Assembly: GCA_011524755.1 (NCBI GenBank)
Contig: WTJR01000010.1
Span: forward strand, 1-5,050
DNA length: 5,050 nucleotides
Reading direction: 5' to 3'
Source of the DNA: Halieaceae bacterium
Lineage (GTDB): Bacteria > Pseudomonadota > Gammaproteobacteria > Pseudomonadales > Halieaceae
Below are positions 1-5,050 of this stretch, piece after piece. The notes beneath the pieces were generated by a model. That model saw only the letters and a list, made by a program, of their open reading frames with translations. It ran no database searches and had not been told where the DNA came from. Each line of letters begins with the position of its first letter. Within the stretch, counting starts at the first letter, position 1. Both the position numbers and the translations under genes were made by a program.

Positions 1-918
1 ATTGCGATCGTGCTGATTGTCGTTCTAACCAAGGCAGTCAAGTTTGTCCCGCAAAACCGTGCCTTTGTCGTTGAACGTTTTGGTAAGTACACCCGCACCC
101 TGGAAGCGGGACTTAATTTCCTCAACCCATTCTTTGATCGAGTCGCTTATAACAGAACCCTGAAAGAACAGGCGGTTGACGTCCCGTCTCAGGCGGCGAT
201 TACGCGAGACAACATCTCACTGATTGTCGATGGCGTTCTGTATTTGAAGGTACTCGATCCCTACAAAGCGTCTTATGGTGTGGACGACTACGTTTACGCC
301 GTTACTCAGCTCGCGCAGACCACCATGCGAAGCGAGATCGGTAAAATCGAGCTCGATAAAACGTTCGAAGAGCGTGAGGCGCTGAACAACAATATCGTCT
401 CACAAATTAACGAGGCAGCAGGCCCCTGGGGTGTCATGGTCCTCCGTTACGAAATTAAAGATATTGAACCACCACGCACCGTACTCGATGCCATGGAACG
501 GCAGATGAAGGCTGAGCGAGAAAAACGCGCGGCCATCCTCGAGTCCGAAGGTGAACGTCAATCGTCAATTAACGTCGCCGAAGGTGAAAAGCAGGCCCGA
601 GTACTCGCAGCTGAGGCTGAAAAAGCCGAGCAGATTTTGAAGGCTGAGGGTGAAGCGAACGCCATAATTGCGGTCGCAGAGGCGAAAGCTGAGGCCTTGA
701 ACAAAGTCGGTGCGGCTGCGAACACAGAAGACGGTCAAAAGGCCGTGCAACTGGACTTGGCAGAGCAGGCAATCACAGCCAAGCAGGCCATCGCACGCGA
801 CTCCTCTGTCGTACTGCTGAGCGATACGCAGACAAATGCCTCCAATGTGGTGGCTGAAGCGATGACCATCGTCAACCGGCTAAACGAAGTGCAAGGAAAG
901 ACCAATGGCACTGCTTGA
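1..918 (+). CDS. SPFH/band 7 (stomatin/prohibitin-like) membrane protein, QmcA-type, 5' partial
   Basis: Membrane-anchored scaffold protein of the SPFH family, which oligomerises into ring- or cage-like assemblies at the inner membrane and is linked to membrane microdomains and protease control. The frame is open from base 1, and its first residues (IAIVLIVVL) are the end of a hydrophobic anchor. The true start is therefore probably left of the window, and the GTG at base 10 is more likely an internal Val. Counting from that GTG, the band 7 core begins near residue 11 (KFVPQNRAFVVERFGKY, then LEAGLNFLNPFFDRV) and runs to about 165, including the conserved PWGVMVLRYEIKDIEPP stretch. Residues about 165-235 form an Ala/Glu/Lys-rich coiled coil with repeated AEGE/AEAE units, typical of the family. 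The gene overlaps the NfeD-like gene by 14 bases, the usual partner arrangement (E. coli qmcA-ybbJ). Family call is very secure; exact orthology to QmcA is likely but not proven. Confidence 0.95.
   Translation: MAIVLIVVLTKAVKFVPQNRAFVVERFGKYTRTLEAGLNFLNPFFDRVAYNRTLKEQAVDVPSQAAITRDNISLIVDGVLYLKVLDPYKASYGVDDYVYAVTQLAQTTMRSEIGKIELDKTFEEREALNNNIVSQINEAAGPWGVMVLRYEIKDIEPPRTVLDAMERQMKAEREKRAAILESEGERQSSINVAEGEKQARVLAAEAEKAEQILKAEGEANAIIAVAEAKAEALNKVGAAANTEDGQKAVQLDLAEQAITAKQAIARDSSVVLLSDTQTNASNVVAEAMTIVNRLNEVQGKTNGTA
893..900 (+). promoter_or_regulatory. Ribosome binding site of the NfeD-like gene, inside the SPFH gene
   Basis: The purine run AAGGAAAG ends four bases before the ATG at 905 and lies within the last codons of the SPFH gene. 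It supports the ATG at 905 and hence the 14-base overlap, implying translational coupling of the two membrane proteins. Confidence 0.6.
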
Positions 919-1384
919 ATATTTCGGTGAAAACCCAGCGAGCTTCTGGTTTGCGATTGGCGCGCTTGCGCTCGTTATAGAGCTAGTCGTACTCGGTATG
1001 AGCACTATCGTGCTCTTTCTCGCCGGGCTCGGATCGCTCACAACCGCCCTGCTCATTTACCTAGGGGTGGTACCGGACGATTGGTTAACTGGGTTCGCCG
1101 TGATGGGTGTGCTGTCATTTATCTTGGGCGTCTTACTTTGGAAACCGCTCAAGCAATATCAGGCGGCGGAACCTCCTCGCTCTGGTCAGAGTTCGGACTT
1201 TGTCGGTTATGAGTTTGCGCTATCAAGCATCTTAGACCGCGAGACTCACTCCACACATCAATTCTCGGGCGTCTCGTGGCGCGTGGAGCTAGCGCGTGAG
1301 GAAGGCGACAAATCACTCGCCAGTGGCGACCGCGTTCGCGTTGTCGCGCTCCATCCGGGAATTCTGGTAGTAGCGCAGGCGTAA
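905..1384 (+). CDS. NfeD-like membrane protein with C-terminal OB-fold domain
   Basis: Partner protein of SPFH/stomatin-type scaffolds in the inner membrane. The 159-residue length matches the short NfeD class (E. coli YbbJ is about 150 residues), which lacks the N-terminal ClpP-like protease domain of long NfeD proteins. Three hydrophobic segments are visible at about residues 13-30, 33-53 and 62-79, ending in a WKPLK boundary. A soluble region at about 97-159 contains SGVSWRVELA and GDRVRVVALHPGILVV, characteristic of the NfeD OB-fold domain. The ATG start is backed by a good ribosome binding site and overlaps the upstream SPFH gene out of frame, so the two are surely co-transcribed. The known family role is to assist membrane-domain assembly; the specific client here is unknown. 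No truncation or odd features seen. Confidence 0.93.
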   Translation: MALLEYFGENPASFWFAIGALALVIELVVLGMSTIVLFLAGLGSLTTALLIYLGVVPDDWLTGFAVMGVLSFILGVLLWKPLKQYQAAEPPRSGQSSDFVGYEFALSSILDRETHSTHQFSGVSWRVELAREEGDKSLASGDRVRVVALHPGILVVAQA

Positions 1385-1406
1385 TTACGCGACGGCTATT
1401 GCGTAA
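1385..1406. terminator. Possible bidirectional terminator hairpin between convergent genes
   Basis: The 27-base gap between the convergent NfeD-like and thioesterase stop codons contains an inverted repeat: TTACGCGA pairs with TTGCGTAA (8 pairs, one G-T wobble) around a six-base loop. Position between two stop codons suits a shared terminator. There is no T-run on either side, so it would be weak as an intrinsic terminator. The repeat is seen; the function is inferred. Confidence 0.35.
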
Positions 1407-1411
1407 ATGAG

Positions 1412-1801
1412 TTAGGGGGCTTGCATGATGGCAAAGTTGCCATCGGCAGTCCCCACAAGCTTCTCTTGGACATAGAGCTCCCCGCGAACATTAGCGAAGC
1501 GCCTACCTTTGTTCACCACTCGGGCTTCGCATTCAACCATGCCACCGACAACAGGCCTCAGAAAATTCATTGAGATTTGGAGTGTGGCGCAAATTTCACC
1601 TTCGTCTAATCGCTGCATCAGCGAGGCACCCATCGCTGTATCGACCAAGGTAAACAAAGCACCGCCATGCACCACACCGTTGGGATTCAGATGACGCTCC
1701 GAGACTATTAGTTGCCCCTTTCCAGTGCCGTCGCTCTCTGGGAAGACCTCAAAGCCGACTAATTCGGCAAAACCGGGATGTTGCATAAGGTTATGAACCA
1801 C
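1412..1801 (-). CDS. PaaI-family hotdog-fold acyl-CoA thioesterase
   Basis: Single-domain hotdog thioesterase of 129 residues, a usual length for PaaI/YbgC-like enzymes that hydrolyse acyl- or aryl-acyl-CoA thioesters in the cytoplasm, acting as tetramers. The family signature is clear: HLNPNGVVHGGALFTLVDTAMG at about residues 37-58, with the HGG turn at 45-47 and the candidate catalytic Asp54 in the LVDTA helix. It is followed by the central strand TLQISMNFLRPV (73-84) and a strand region MVECEARVVNKGRRFANVRGEL (88-109). The longest form starts at GTG 1801; ATG 1786 (MQHPGF) is an alternative, and neither has a strong ribosome binding site. It lies 86 bases downstream of the AhpD-like gene on the same strand and may be the last gene of that run. 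Substrate is not predictable; family is secure. Confidence 0.9.
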   Translation of the reverse strand: MVHNLMQHPGFAELVGFEVFPESDGTGKGQLIVSERHLNPNGVVHGGALFTLVDTAMGASLMQRLDEGEICATLQISMNFLRPVVGGMVECEARVVNKGRRFANVRGELYVQEKLVGTADGNFAIMQAP

Positions 1802-1814
1802 TTCGTTGGTAAAT

Positions 1815-1878
1815 CGTGGCGCACTTTATCAGCTTCTCATCCCGCTATCAGCGGCGTATGTCACTATTCATCGCCACG
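1815..1878. repeat. Nested inverted repeats upstream of the thioesterase gene
   Basis: In the 86-base gap between the AhpD-like stop and the thioesterase start, CGTGGCG (1815-1821) has a perfect reverse complement, CGCCACG (1872-1878). Inside it sits a tight GC-rich hairpin, CCGCT-ATC-AGCGG (1842-1854). Transcribed from the minus strand, this could fold as an outer 7-pair stem enclosing an inner 5-pair hairpin, ending about 13 bases before the GTG start. No T-run follows, so a stabilising or translation-modulating structure fits better than a terminator. Function is inferred only. Confidence 0.3.
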
Positions 1879-1887
1879 GATAATGGG

Positions 1888-2472
1888 TCAGCTTCCGAGC
1901 TTACGGGCACCGAGATTGATGGACGCTGCAAAGGACTGTGGTAAGGGCTCTAGCTCTGAGCCCATCGTGTCACTCCATCGGTTAAGAAATCCAAACAGCG
2001 CAATGACGCTGACTATTTCAACGATTTCCCGATCGGAATAATGCTCCTTCAACGCTGCAAAATCGCTATCACTCGACGCATTGGGTTGAAGTGCGGCGTG
2101 CCATGCTAGCCGCAGGGCGGCACGCTCTGCATCGCTAAACAGCGAGGAGGACTCAAACTCGAAAACAGCCTCGACTTTTTCCTGAGGCACCCCCAAGTTA
2201 TGTGCAGAGTGTGAAGTGTGTGCCTGGCAATAATGACAACCATTCGCCGCACTCGCGACCATAGCCACTAGTTGCTTCAACCCACGGTCAACCTCTCCGG
2301 TTTGCAGTATGGTCGCACCGATGCCGCCAAAAGCCGTCAGTAACTCAGGCCAATGAGCCATCGAGAGGAAATTATTAGGAACATAACCCATGCTCCCTTC
2401 GAGCAGCTGAAACATGGGTTCGAAGTCGGGTAGCTGATCTCGCGGTACGCTGGGAATTCTGGGCTTTGTCAT
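1888..2472 (-). CDS. Carboxymuconolactone decarboxylase / AhpD-like alkylhydroperoxidase family protein
   Basis: All-helical CMD/AhpD-fold protein of about 194 residues, probably a cytoplasmic thiol peroxidase-like enzyme. Numbered from the ATG at 2472, the redox motif is Cys79-His-Tyr-Cys82-Gln-Ala-His85, within KQLVAMVASAANGCHYCQAH. The CxxC plus following His corresponds to the active site of AhpD, although the His is three rather than four residues after the second Cys, with a second His at 88. The C-terminal GFLNRWSDTMG is typical of the subfamily of peroxidase-related CMD proteins. No gamma-carboxymuconolactone pathway genes are nearby, so aromatic degradation is not supported. The ATG at 2472 is chosen because MTKPRIPSVP begins the conserved region and GAGGAG (2484-2489) sits upstream, with a slightly long 11-base spacing. 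ATG 2493 and GTG 2502 are in-frame alternatives. Confidence 0.88.
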   Translation of the reverse strand: MTKPRIPSVPRDQLPDFEPMFQLLEGSMGYVPNNFLSMAHWPELLTAFGGIGATILQTGEVDRGLKQLVAMVASAANGCHYCQAHTSHSAHNLGVPQEKVEAVFEFESSSLFSDAERAALRLAWHAALQPNASSDSDFAALKEHYSDREIVEIVSVIALFGFLNRWSDTMGSELEPLPQSFAASINLGARKLGS

Positions 2473-2483
2473 CTCGTTAAGAT

Positions 2484-2490
2484 CTCCTCT
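2484..2490 (-). promoter_or_regulatory. Ribosome binding site candidate of the AhpD-like gene
   Basis: The minus strand reads AGAGGAG, a good Shine-Dalgarno match, 11 bases before the ATG at 2472. It lies inside the coding sequence if the upstream ATG 2493 or GTG 2502 were used, so it argues for the shorter protein, although the spacing is a little longer than ideal. Confidence 0.4.
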
Positions 2491-2554
2491 CATACTCCCC
2501 ACCTAAGGCTACTTGAGGTTATTACAGCCCCCCAAAGCACCCTTCGAAAAATCA

Positions 2555-3580
2555 TTATCGAACTGCCGGCTCCTTGAGTCGCAGTACACCCGCGCCGGCA
2601 TCCATCTCAGCAACCGCGCCGACAGGCACCGTGCTCTGCTGCTCTACGTGCCCAATCATGGCGCCAAAATAGCAAGGCACGCCGAGCGGTTCACAGTGCT
2701 GCCTGAGGATATCCATCAAGGCGAAATTACCAAGGCCAGGATTGGGTTTTACGCCCGTAAAGTGCCCAAACACAATGCCGGAAACTTGGCCTAGCACGCC
2801 ACTCAGCTTGAGCTGGGTCATCATGCGATCGACACGGTAAATCGCCTCTCCAACGTCCTCGAGAAAAAGAATCGCACCTCTGGCATCCGGGAAATACGGC
2901 GTTCCAACCAAGGCACTCATCAAAGTGAGGTTGCCGCCAATCAGGTGCCCTCTGGCCTTACCCGCATTGATGGTCTGAATGCGGTGTTTTCGGGCCACAA
3001 GGTCATCATCAATGACTTCAGGATTACTGTAGGTCGATGCCCTCGCATCAAACAGCACCTCACGCATTCCCTGATAGGTGAACTCATTCCAGCGCGACAT
3101 GACATTTGGACCGTGAAACGTAACGACACCCGCTTTAGCGTAGATGGCGTTGAGTAAACTGGTGATATCGCTGTACCCCAAGAATATCTTCGGATTCTTC
3201 GCTATGAGGTCAAAGTCCAAAAACGGCAGTAGCCGGCTCGCGCCCCAACCACCACGCAAGGCGAATACGGCGTCGATCTCAGGATCGGCGAACGCCGCAT
3301 TGATATCCGAGGCACGATCTTCATCCTCACCGGCGAGATAGCCATACCGGTCCATAACATGCGGACCGACTTTCGCCTTCAGACCCATTGCCTCCAAGGC
3401 CTCCAGTGCTATCTGAAGCTGTAAGGACTCGTAGGTAACAGACGCTGGCGCAACGAGCCCAATGGTATCGCCAGGACGCAGACGCGTCGGTCGTGTCGCC
3501 GCGTCTGCAAACGCAAAGCTGGGCGCGATCCCCATCAGGGTGCTCGCGAGACTCAATTGAAGGAGTGATCGTCGATCCAT
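2555..3580 (-). CDS. S66-family LD-carboxypeptidase (LdcA/MccF-like) with Tat-like signal peptide
   Basis: Serine peptidase of family S66. Known members are LdcA, which removes the terminal D-Ala from murein tetrapeptides, and MccF, which inactivates microcin C-type compounds. Numbering from ATG 3580 (341 residues): the N-terminal domain has RPGDTIGLVAPAS at about 35-47 and the FALRGGWGASRLLP loop at 106-119. The nucleophile is Ser137 in GYSDIT, then FHGPNV at 155-160, with catalytic Glu241 in FLEDVGE and His311 in GHVEQQSTVPVG. All three triad positions are present. The N-terminus MDRRSLLQLSLASTLMGIAP has a twin Arg followed by a hydrophobic stretch and an AFA|DA cleavage site near 25, so Tat export is likely, whereas classical LdcA is cytoplasmic. 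ATG 3580 is preferred, with GGGAA nine bases upstream; ATG 3589 is an alternative. A longer open frame to 3808 would bury the signal and overlap the divergent gene. MccF-type immunity cannot be excluded. Confidence 0.93.
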   Translation of the reverse strand: MDRRSLLQLSLASTLMGIAPSFAFADAATRPTRLRPGDTIGLVAPASVTYESLQLQIALEALEAMGLKAKVGPHVMDRYGYLAGEDEDRASDINAAFADPEIDAVFALRGGWGASRLLPFLDFDLIAKNPKIFLGYSDITSLLNAIYAKAGVVTFHGPNVMSRWNEFTYQGMREVLFDARASTYSNPEVIDDDLVARKHRIQTINAGKARGHLIGGNLTLMSALVGTPYFPDARGAILFLEDVGEAIYRVDRMMTQLKLSGVLGQVSGIVFGHFTGVKPNPGLGNFALMDILRQHCEPLGVPCYFGAMIGHVEQQSTVPVGAVAEMDAGAGVLRLKEPAVR

Positions 3581-3674
3581 GGCGTGCATTTCCCAATAAC
3601 TGTCATTGAGCTTGGCAGAGCTACTCTCTCGCGGCAAGCTAGACGGATCGATCAGCGAGCGAGTCAGATTCATC
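3581..3674. promoter_or_regulatory. Divergent intergenic region between the two D-Ala peptidase genes
   Basis: About 94 bases separate the start of the S66 peptidase (minus) from the GTG start of the VanX-like dipeptidase (plus), so promoters for both must lie here or in the adjoining coding ends. A 15-base imperfect palindrome, CAATAACTGTCATTG at 3594-3608 (12 of 15 positions symmetric), lies just upstream of the S66 start and could be an operator. TTGGCA at 3612-3617 is a possible plus-strand -35 box, but no good -10 follows at the right distance. Shared regulation is an inference from the layout. Confidence 0.35.
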
Positions 3675-4343
3675 GTGCGCCATTTAGTCACAGTATTACT
3701 GCTCACCTTCACGCCCGTCATCGCGCACGGTAACCCGAGTCTTCTTGTAAACGCACAGGTGAGGACGCCAAGCTTACTGACGGACATCCGATATGCCGGT
3801 AGCAACAACTTTATTGGTCGACCGGTTGCAGGTTACGAGGCACCTCTCTGTCTATTGAGCGAGGCAGCCTCAGTGGCACTTAGTCGCGCTCAGGAGCAAG
3901 CCCAGAGCCGCGGTCTGAGCCTGTTAATGTATGACTGCTATCGACCCCAGCGCGCCGTGGACGATTTCGTCGATTGGGTCTCTGGTACCGCTCCCGAACC
4001 AACGAAAATAGCTTATTACCCCAGCCTCGAGCGCTCCTCGCTGATAGAGCTGGGATACATTGCCAGTCAATCGGGGCATTCGCGAGGGAGTACGGTTGAT
4101 TTAACACTGGTGGATAGTGCGACAGGACAACCCCTTGATATGGGCACGCCGTGGGACTTTTTTGATCCAATGTCTCACACGGAGAGCGATGAGATCGATA
4201 TGGGAGCCCGTCATAACCGGTTCTTACTCCGCGAGATAATGACAGCTTCTGGATTTAGACCTTACTACGCGGAGTGGTGGCACTTTACGCTGGTTGATGA
4301 GCCCTACCCTGAGACGTATTTCGACATCGTCATCGATGAGTAA
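3675..4343 (+). CDS. Secreted VanX-like D-alanyl-D-alanine dipeptidase (peptidase family M15D)
   Basis: Zinc dipeptidase expected to split D-Ala-D-Ala. Numbered from GTG 3675 (222 residues), residues 1-17 (MRHLVTVLLLTFTPVIA) form a Sec signal peptide with a V-x-A type cleavage site, placing the enzyme in the periplasm. The mature part shows YAGSNNFIGRPVAGY (40-54), DCYRPQ with Arg90, SGHSRGSTVDL with zinc ligands His135 and Asp142, and AEWWHF with general base Glu200 and zinc ligand His203. The spacings Arg-His 45, His-Asp 7, Asp-Glu 58 and Glu-His 3 equal those I recall for VanX (Arg71, His116, Asp123, Glu181, His184), so the active site looks complete. The frame is open back to TTG 3606, but that start has no ribosome binding site and would put 23 polar residues before the signal. 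The GTG site also has a weak ribosome binding site. No vanHA, vanRS or ddp transporter genes adjoin, so a peptidoglycan turnover role is likelier than vancomycin resistance. Confidence 0.92.
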   Translation: MRHLVTVLLLTFTPVIAHGNPSLLVNAQVRTPSLLTDIRYAGSNNFIGRPVAGYEAPLCLLSEAASVALSRAQEQAQSRGLSLLMYDCYRPQRAVDDFVDWVSGTAPEPTKIAYYPSLERSSLIELGYIASQSGHSRGSTVDLTLVDSATGQPLDMGTPWDFFDPMSHTESDEIDMGARHNRFLLREIMTASGFRPYYAEWWHFTLVDEPYPETYFDIVIDE

Positions 4344-4344
4344 C

Positions 4345-4365
4345 GGGTGACCATAGTGGTCATCC
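4345..4365 (+). terminator. Strong hairpin just after the dipeptidase stop codon
   Basis: Beginning two bases after the TAA, GGGTGACCA pairs with TGGTCATCC across a three-base TAG loop: nine pairs including one G-U, with a perfect TGACCA/TGGTCA core at 4348-4362. The placement directly behind a stop codon suits a terminator or an mRNA 3'-end stabiliser. A T-run is lacking, so intrinsic termination would be inefficient, and Rho-assisted or processing roles are possible. Confidence 0.45.
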
Positions 4366-4424
4366 TGCACCGAATAATTGAGGTACCATCGAAATAGTAG
4401 AAACGCTAGCCCGCACCCGCCGAG

Positions 4425-4460
4425 CTCAATGACAAGAAATAACTCAATGAGAAGAGATAA
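4425..4460 (+). repeat. Two tandem 18-base repeats upstream of the amidohydrolase
   Basis: CTCAATGACAAGAAATAA (4425-4442) is followed immediately by CTCAATGAGAAGAGATAA (4443-4460), 16 of 18 bases identical. The second copy abuts the amidohydrolase ribosome binding site. Because the unit is a multiple of three, both copies are read in the same frame of the mini-ORF that overlaps the amidohydrolase start. A recent local duplication is the simplest origin; a protein-binding or RNA-element role is speculative. Confidence 0.75.
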
Positions 4461-4473
4461 AAGGAAACGATGA
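4429..4473 (+). other. Candidate 14-residue Arg/Lys-rich leader peptide coupled to the amidohydrolase
   Basis: An ATG at 4429 opens a frame encoding MTRNNSMRRDKRKR and stops at TGA 4471-4473, overlapping the amidohydrolase ATG (4470-4472) in the ATGA arrangement typical of translational coupling. Arg codons are AGA, AGA, AGA, AGG and CGA, a cluster of codons that are rare in many proteobacteria and unlike the CGC/CGT use of neighbouring genes. A second in-frame ATG lies at 4447. No clear ribosome binding site precedes either ATG. The reading frame is seen; its translation and any attenuation role are inference, and the purine-rich ribosome binding site of the next gene alone could produce such codons by chance. 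Confidence 0.25.
4461..4467 (+). promoter_or_regulatory. Ribosome binding site of the amidohydrolase
   Basis: AAGGAAA, with its AGGA core at 4462-4465, sits four bases before ATG 4470 and favours that start over the in-frame ATG at 4476, which it would reach with a spacing of about ten bases. It is preceded by an A/G-rich repeat region likely to be unstructured. Confidence 0.65.
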
Positions 4474-5050
4474 CTATGCGCATCATGCTCGTTACTTTGA
4501 CCCTTATCGCTACAACCGTCCTAGGGGGCTGCAACAGCGAACCCACAGTCGAGCCAGCCGACCTCGTCTTTGCAGGTGGTGCCGTATTCACATCTGACCC
4601 AGACCAACCCAACGCCTCAGCCGTTGCGGTTCGCGGGCAACGTATCGTCTACGTTGGCGATGAAGTCGGCATTGAGTCATTTATCGGCCCCGATACCCGA
4701 AAAATCGATATTGGCGATGGACTCCTCATATCGGGACTTATGGATTCACACACCCACGTCTTTAATGGGTCCTTCTCTGATGTTGGTGTGAATCTTAGTC
4801 TCGCCGACACCCGTGAGAAGTTACAGGTAGCACTAGAAGCAATACGAGATGCCAATCCCGGCTCGGGACCCGTCTATGCTCGAGGCTGGCAGAACCACCT
4901 CTTCCCCAAGACCGGCCCTACGGCACAACAGCTGGACGAGATTTTCGGTGATCGCATTGTGATTCTTGGCTCAGTTGATGGTCATTCTCGGTGGTTTTCA
5001 TCACGTGCACTGCGCGAGGGCGGTGTCGACGCTAACTACCCCGATCCGCA
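4470..5050 (+). CDS. Lipoprotein amidohydrolase (amidohydrolase family 3, YtcJ-like), 3' partial
   Basis: N-terminal 193 residues of a metal-dependent hydrolase; the frame is still open at the window end, and family members usually run to about 550 residues. Residues 1-21 form a lipoprotein signal: a basic start (MTMR), a hydrophobic core, and the lipobox LGGC with Cys21 as lipidation site. Asn-Ser follow, so there is no Asp inner-membrane retention signal at +2, and outer-membrane sorting is likely in a Gram-negative. Next comes the typical ADLVFAGGAVFTSDP opening strand (30-44) and AVAVRGQRIVYVGD (51-64). The metal-binding HxH lies in MDSHTHVF (His94, His96). DGHSRW (170-175), conserved in YtcJ-like proteins, follows. 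The substrate class in this family (amides, ureas, N-acyl amino acids and others) cannot be read from this fragment. It lies 126 bases after the dipeptidase on the same strand, with a hairpin between, so co-transcription is uncertain. Confidence 0.92.
   Translation, partial: MTMRIMLVTLTLIATTVLGGCNSEPTVEPADLVFAGGAVFTSDPDQPNASAVAVRGQRIVYVGDEVGIESFIGPDTRKIDIGDGLLISGLMDSHTHVFNGSFSDVGVNLSLADTREKLQVALEAIRDANPGSGPVYARGWQNHLFPKTGPTAQQLDEIFGDRIVILGSVDGHSRWFSSRALREGGVDANYPDP

Noticed and set aside
565..772. Two overlapping minus-strand frames opposite the SPFH coiled coil
   Set aside because: They arise from the repetitive GAGGCTGAA-type codons of the coiled coil; no start signal or homology is apparent.
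2543..2562. TTCGA/TCGAA inverted repeat with an internal T-run at the S66 stop codon, considered as a terminator
   Set aside because: The stem has only five weak pairs, and the T-run lies in the loop rather than after the stem.
2945..3341. Plus-strand open frames opposite the S66 peptidase (2945-3157 and 3144-3341)
   Set aside because: They are antisense to a strongly conserved catalytic-domain gene, show no recognisable motif and look like shadows of its codon bias.
3606..3674. TTG 3606 as start of the VanX-like dipeptidase
   Set aside because: No ribosome binding site precedes it, and the 23 extra residues would bury a normal Sec signal peptide that begins at GTG 3675.
3581..3808. Extension of the S66 peptidase by 76 codons to an upstream start at 3808
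   Set aside because: It would place polar, Cys-containing sequence ahead of a clear Tat-like signal peptide and overlap the N-terminal half of the divergent dipeptidase. GGGAA near 3590-3594 supports the ATG at 3580 (or 3589).
3880..4170. Minus-strand 96-residue frame opposite the dipeptidase
   Set aside because: It is antisense to conserved VanX motifs, and its own translation resembles no family.
3675..4343. Vancomycin resistance (van) cluster
   Set aside because: A VanX-like enzyme alone is not evidence; no VanH, VanA/B ligase or VanRS genes adjoin, and this enzyme has a signal peptide, unlike cytoplasmic VanX.
4378..4406. Promoter for the amidohydrolase (TTGAGG at 4378-4383)
   Set aside because: No acceptable -10 hexamer occurs 16-18 bases downstream, so it was not annotated.

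Overview
The window is compact, protein-coding bacterial DNA of moderate-to-high GC. Gene style and content (SPFH/NfeD pair, hotdog thioesterase, Tat-exported S66 peptidase, lipoprotein amidohydrolase) fit a Gram-negative proteobacterium, plausibly a marine gammaproteobacterium. That placement is inference, since no taxonomic marker is present. I see no mobile element, tRNA, rRNA or CRISPR array, and no gene-free stretch longer than about 130 bases.

Layout: bases 1-1384 (+) hold a 5'-truncated SPFH/band 7 membrane-scaffold gene and an overlapping NfeD-like membrane gene, a classic QmcA/NfeD pair. They converge on a three-gene minus-strand run (3580 down to 1412): a Tat-signal S66 LD-carboxypeptidase, a CxxC carboxymuconolactone decarboxylase/AhpD-like protein, and a PaaI-type thioesterase. 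Back-to-back with the LD-carboxypeptidase, across a gap of about 94 bases, a secreted VanX-type D-Ala-D-Ala dipeptidase reads rightward (3675-4343). It is followed by a strong hairpin, then an 18-base tandem repeat that lies in a tiny Arg/Lys-rich reading frame. That frame ends in an ATGA overlap with the start of a lipoprotein amidohydrolase, which runs off the right edge (4470-5050).

How the genes may work together: the divergent LD-carboxypeptidase and VanX-like dipeptidase both act on D-Ala bonds of peptidoglycan-type peptides, and both carry export signals. This suggests an envelope-located muropeptide/D-Ala salvage or remodelling unit. The lipoprotein amidohydrolase could be a third envelope hydrolase, but its substrate is not readable here. 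SPFH/NfeD organises membrane domains and has no proven link to its neighbours. No wholly new system is evident. The most noteworthy items are the exported peptidase pair and the repeat-containing mini-ORF coupled to the amidohydrolase.
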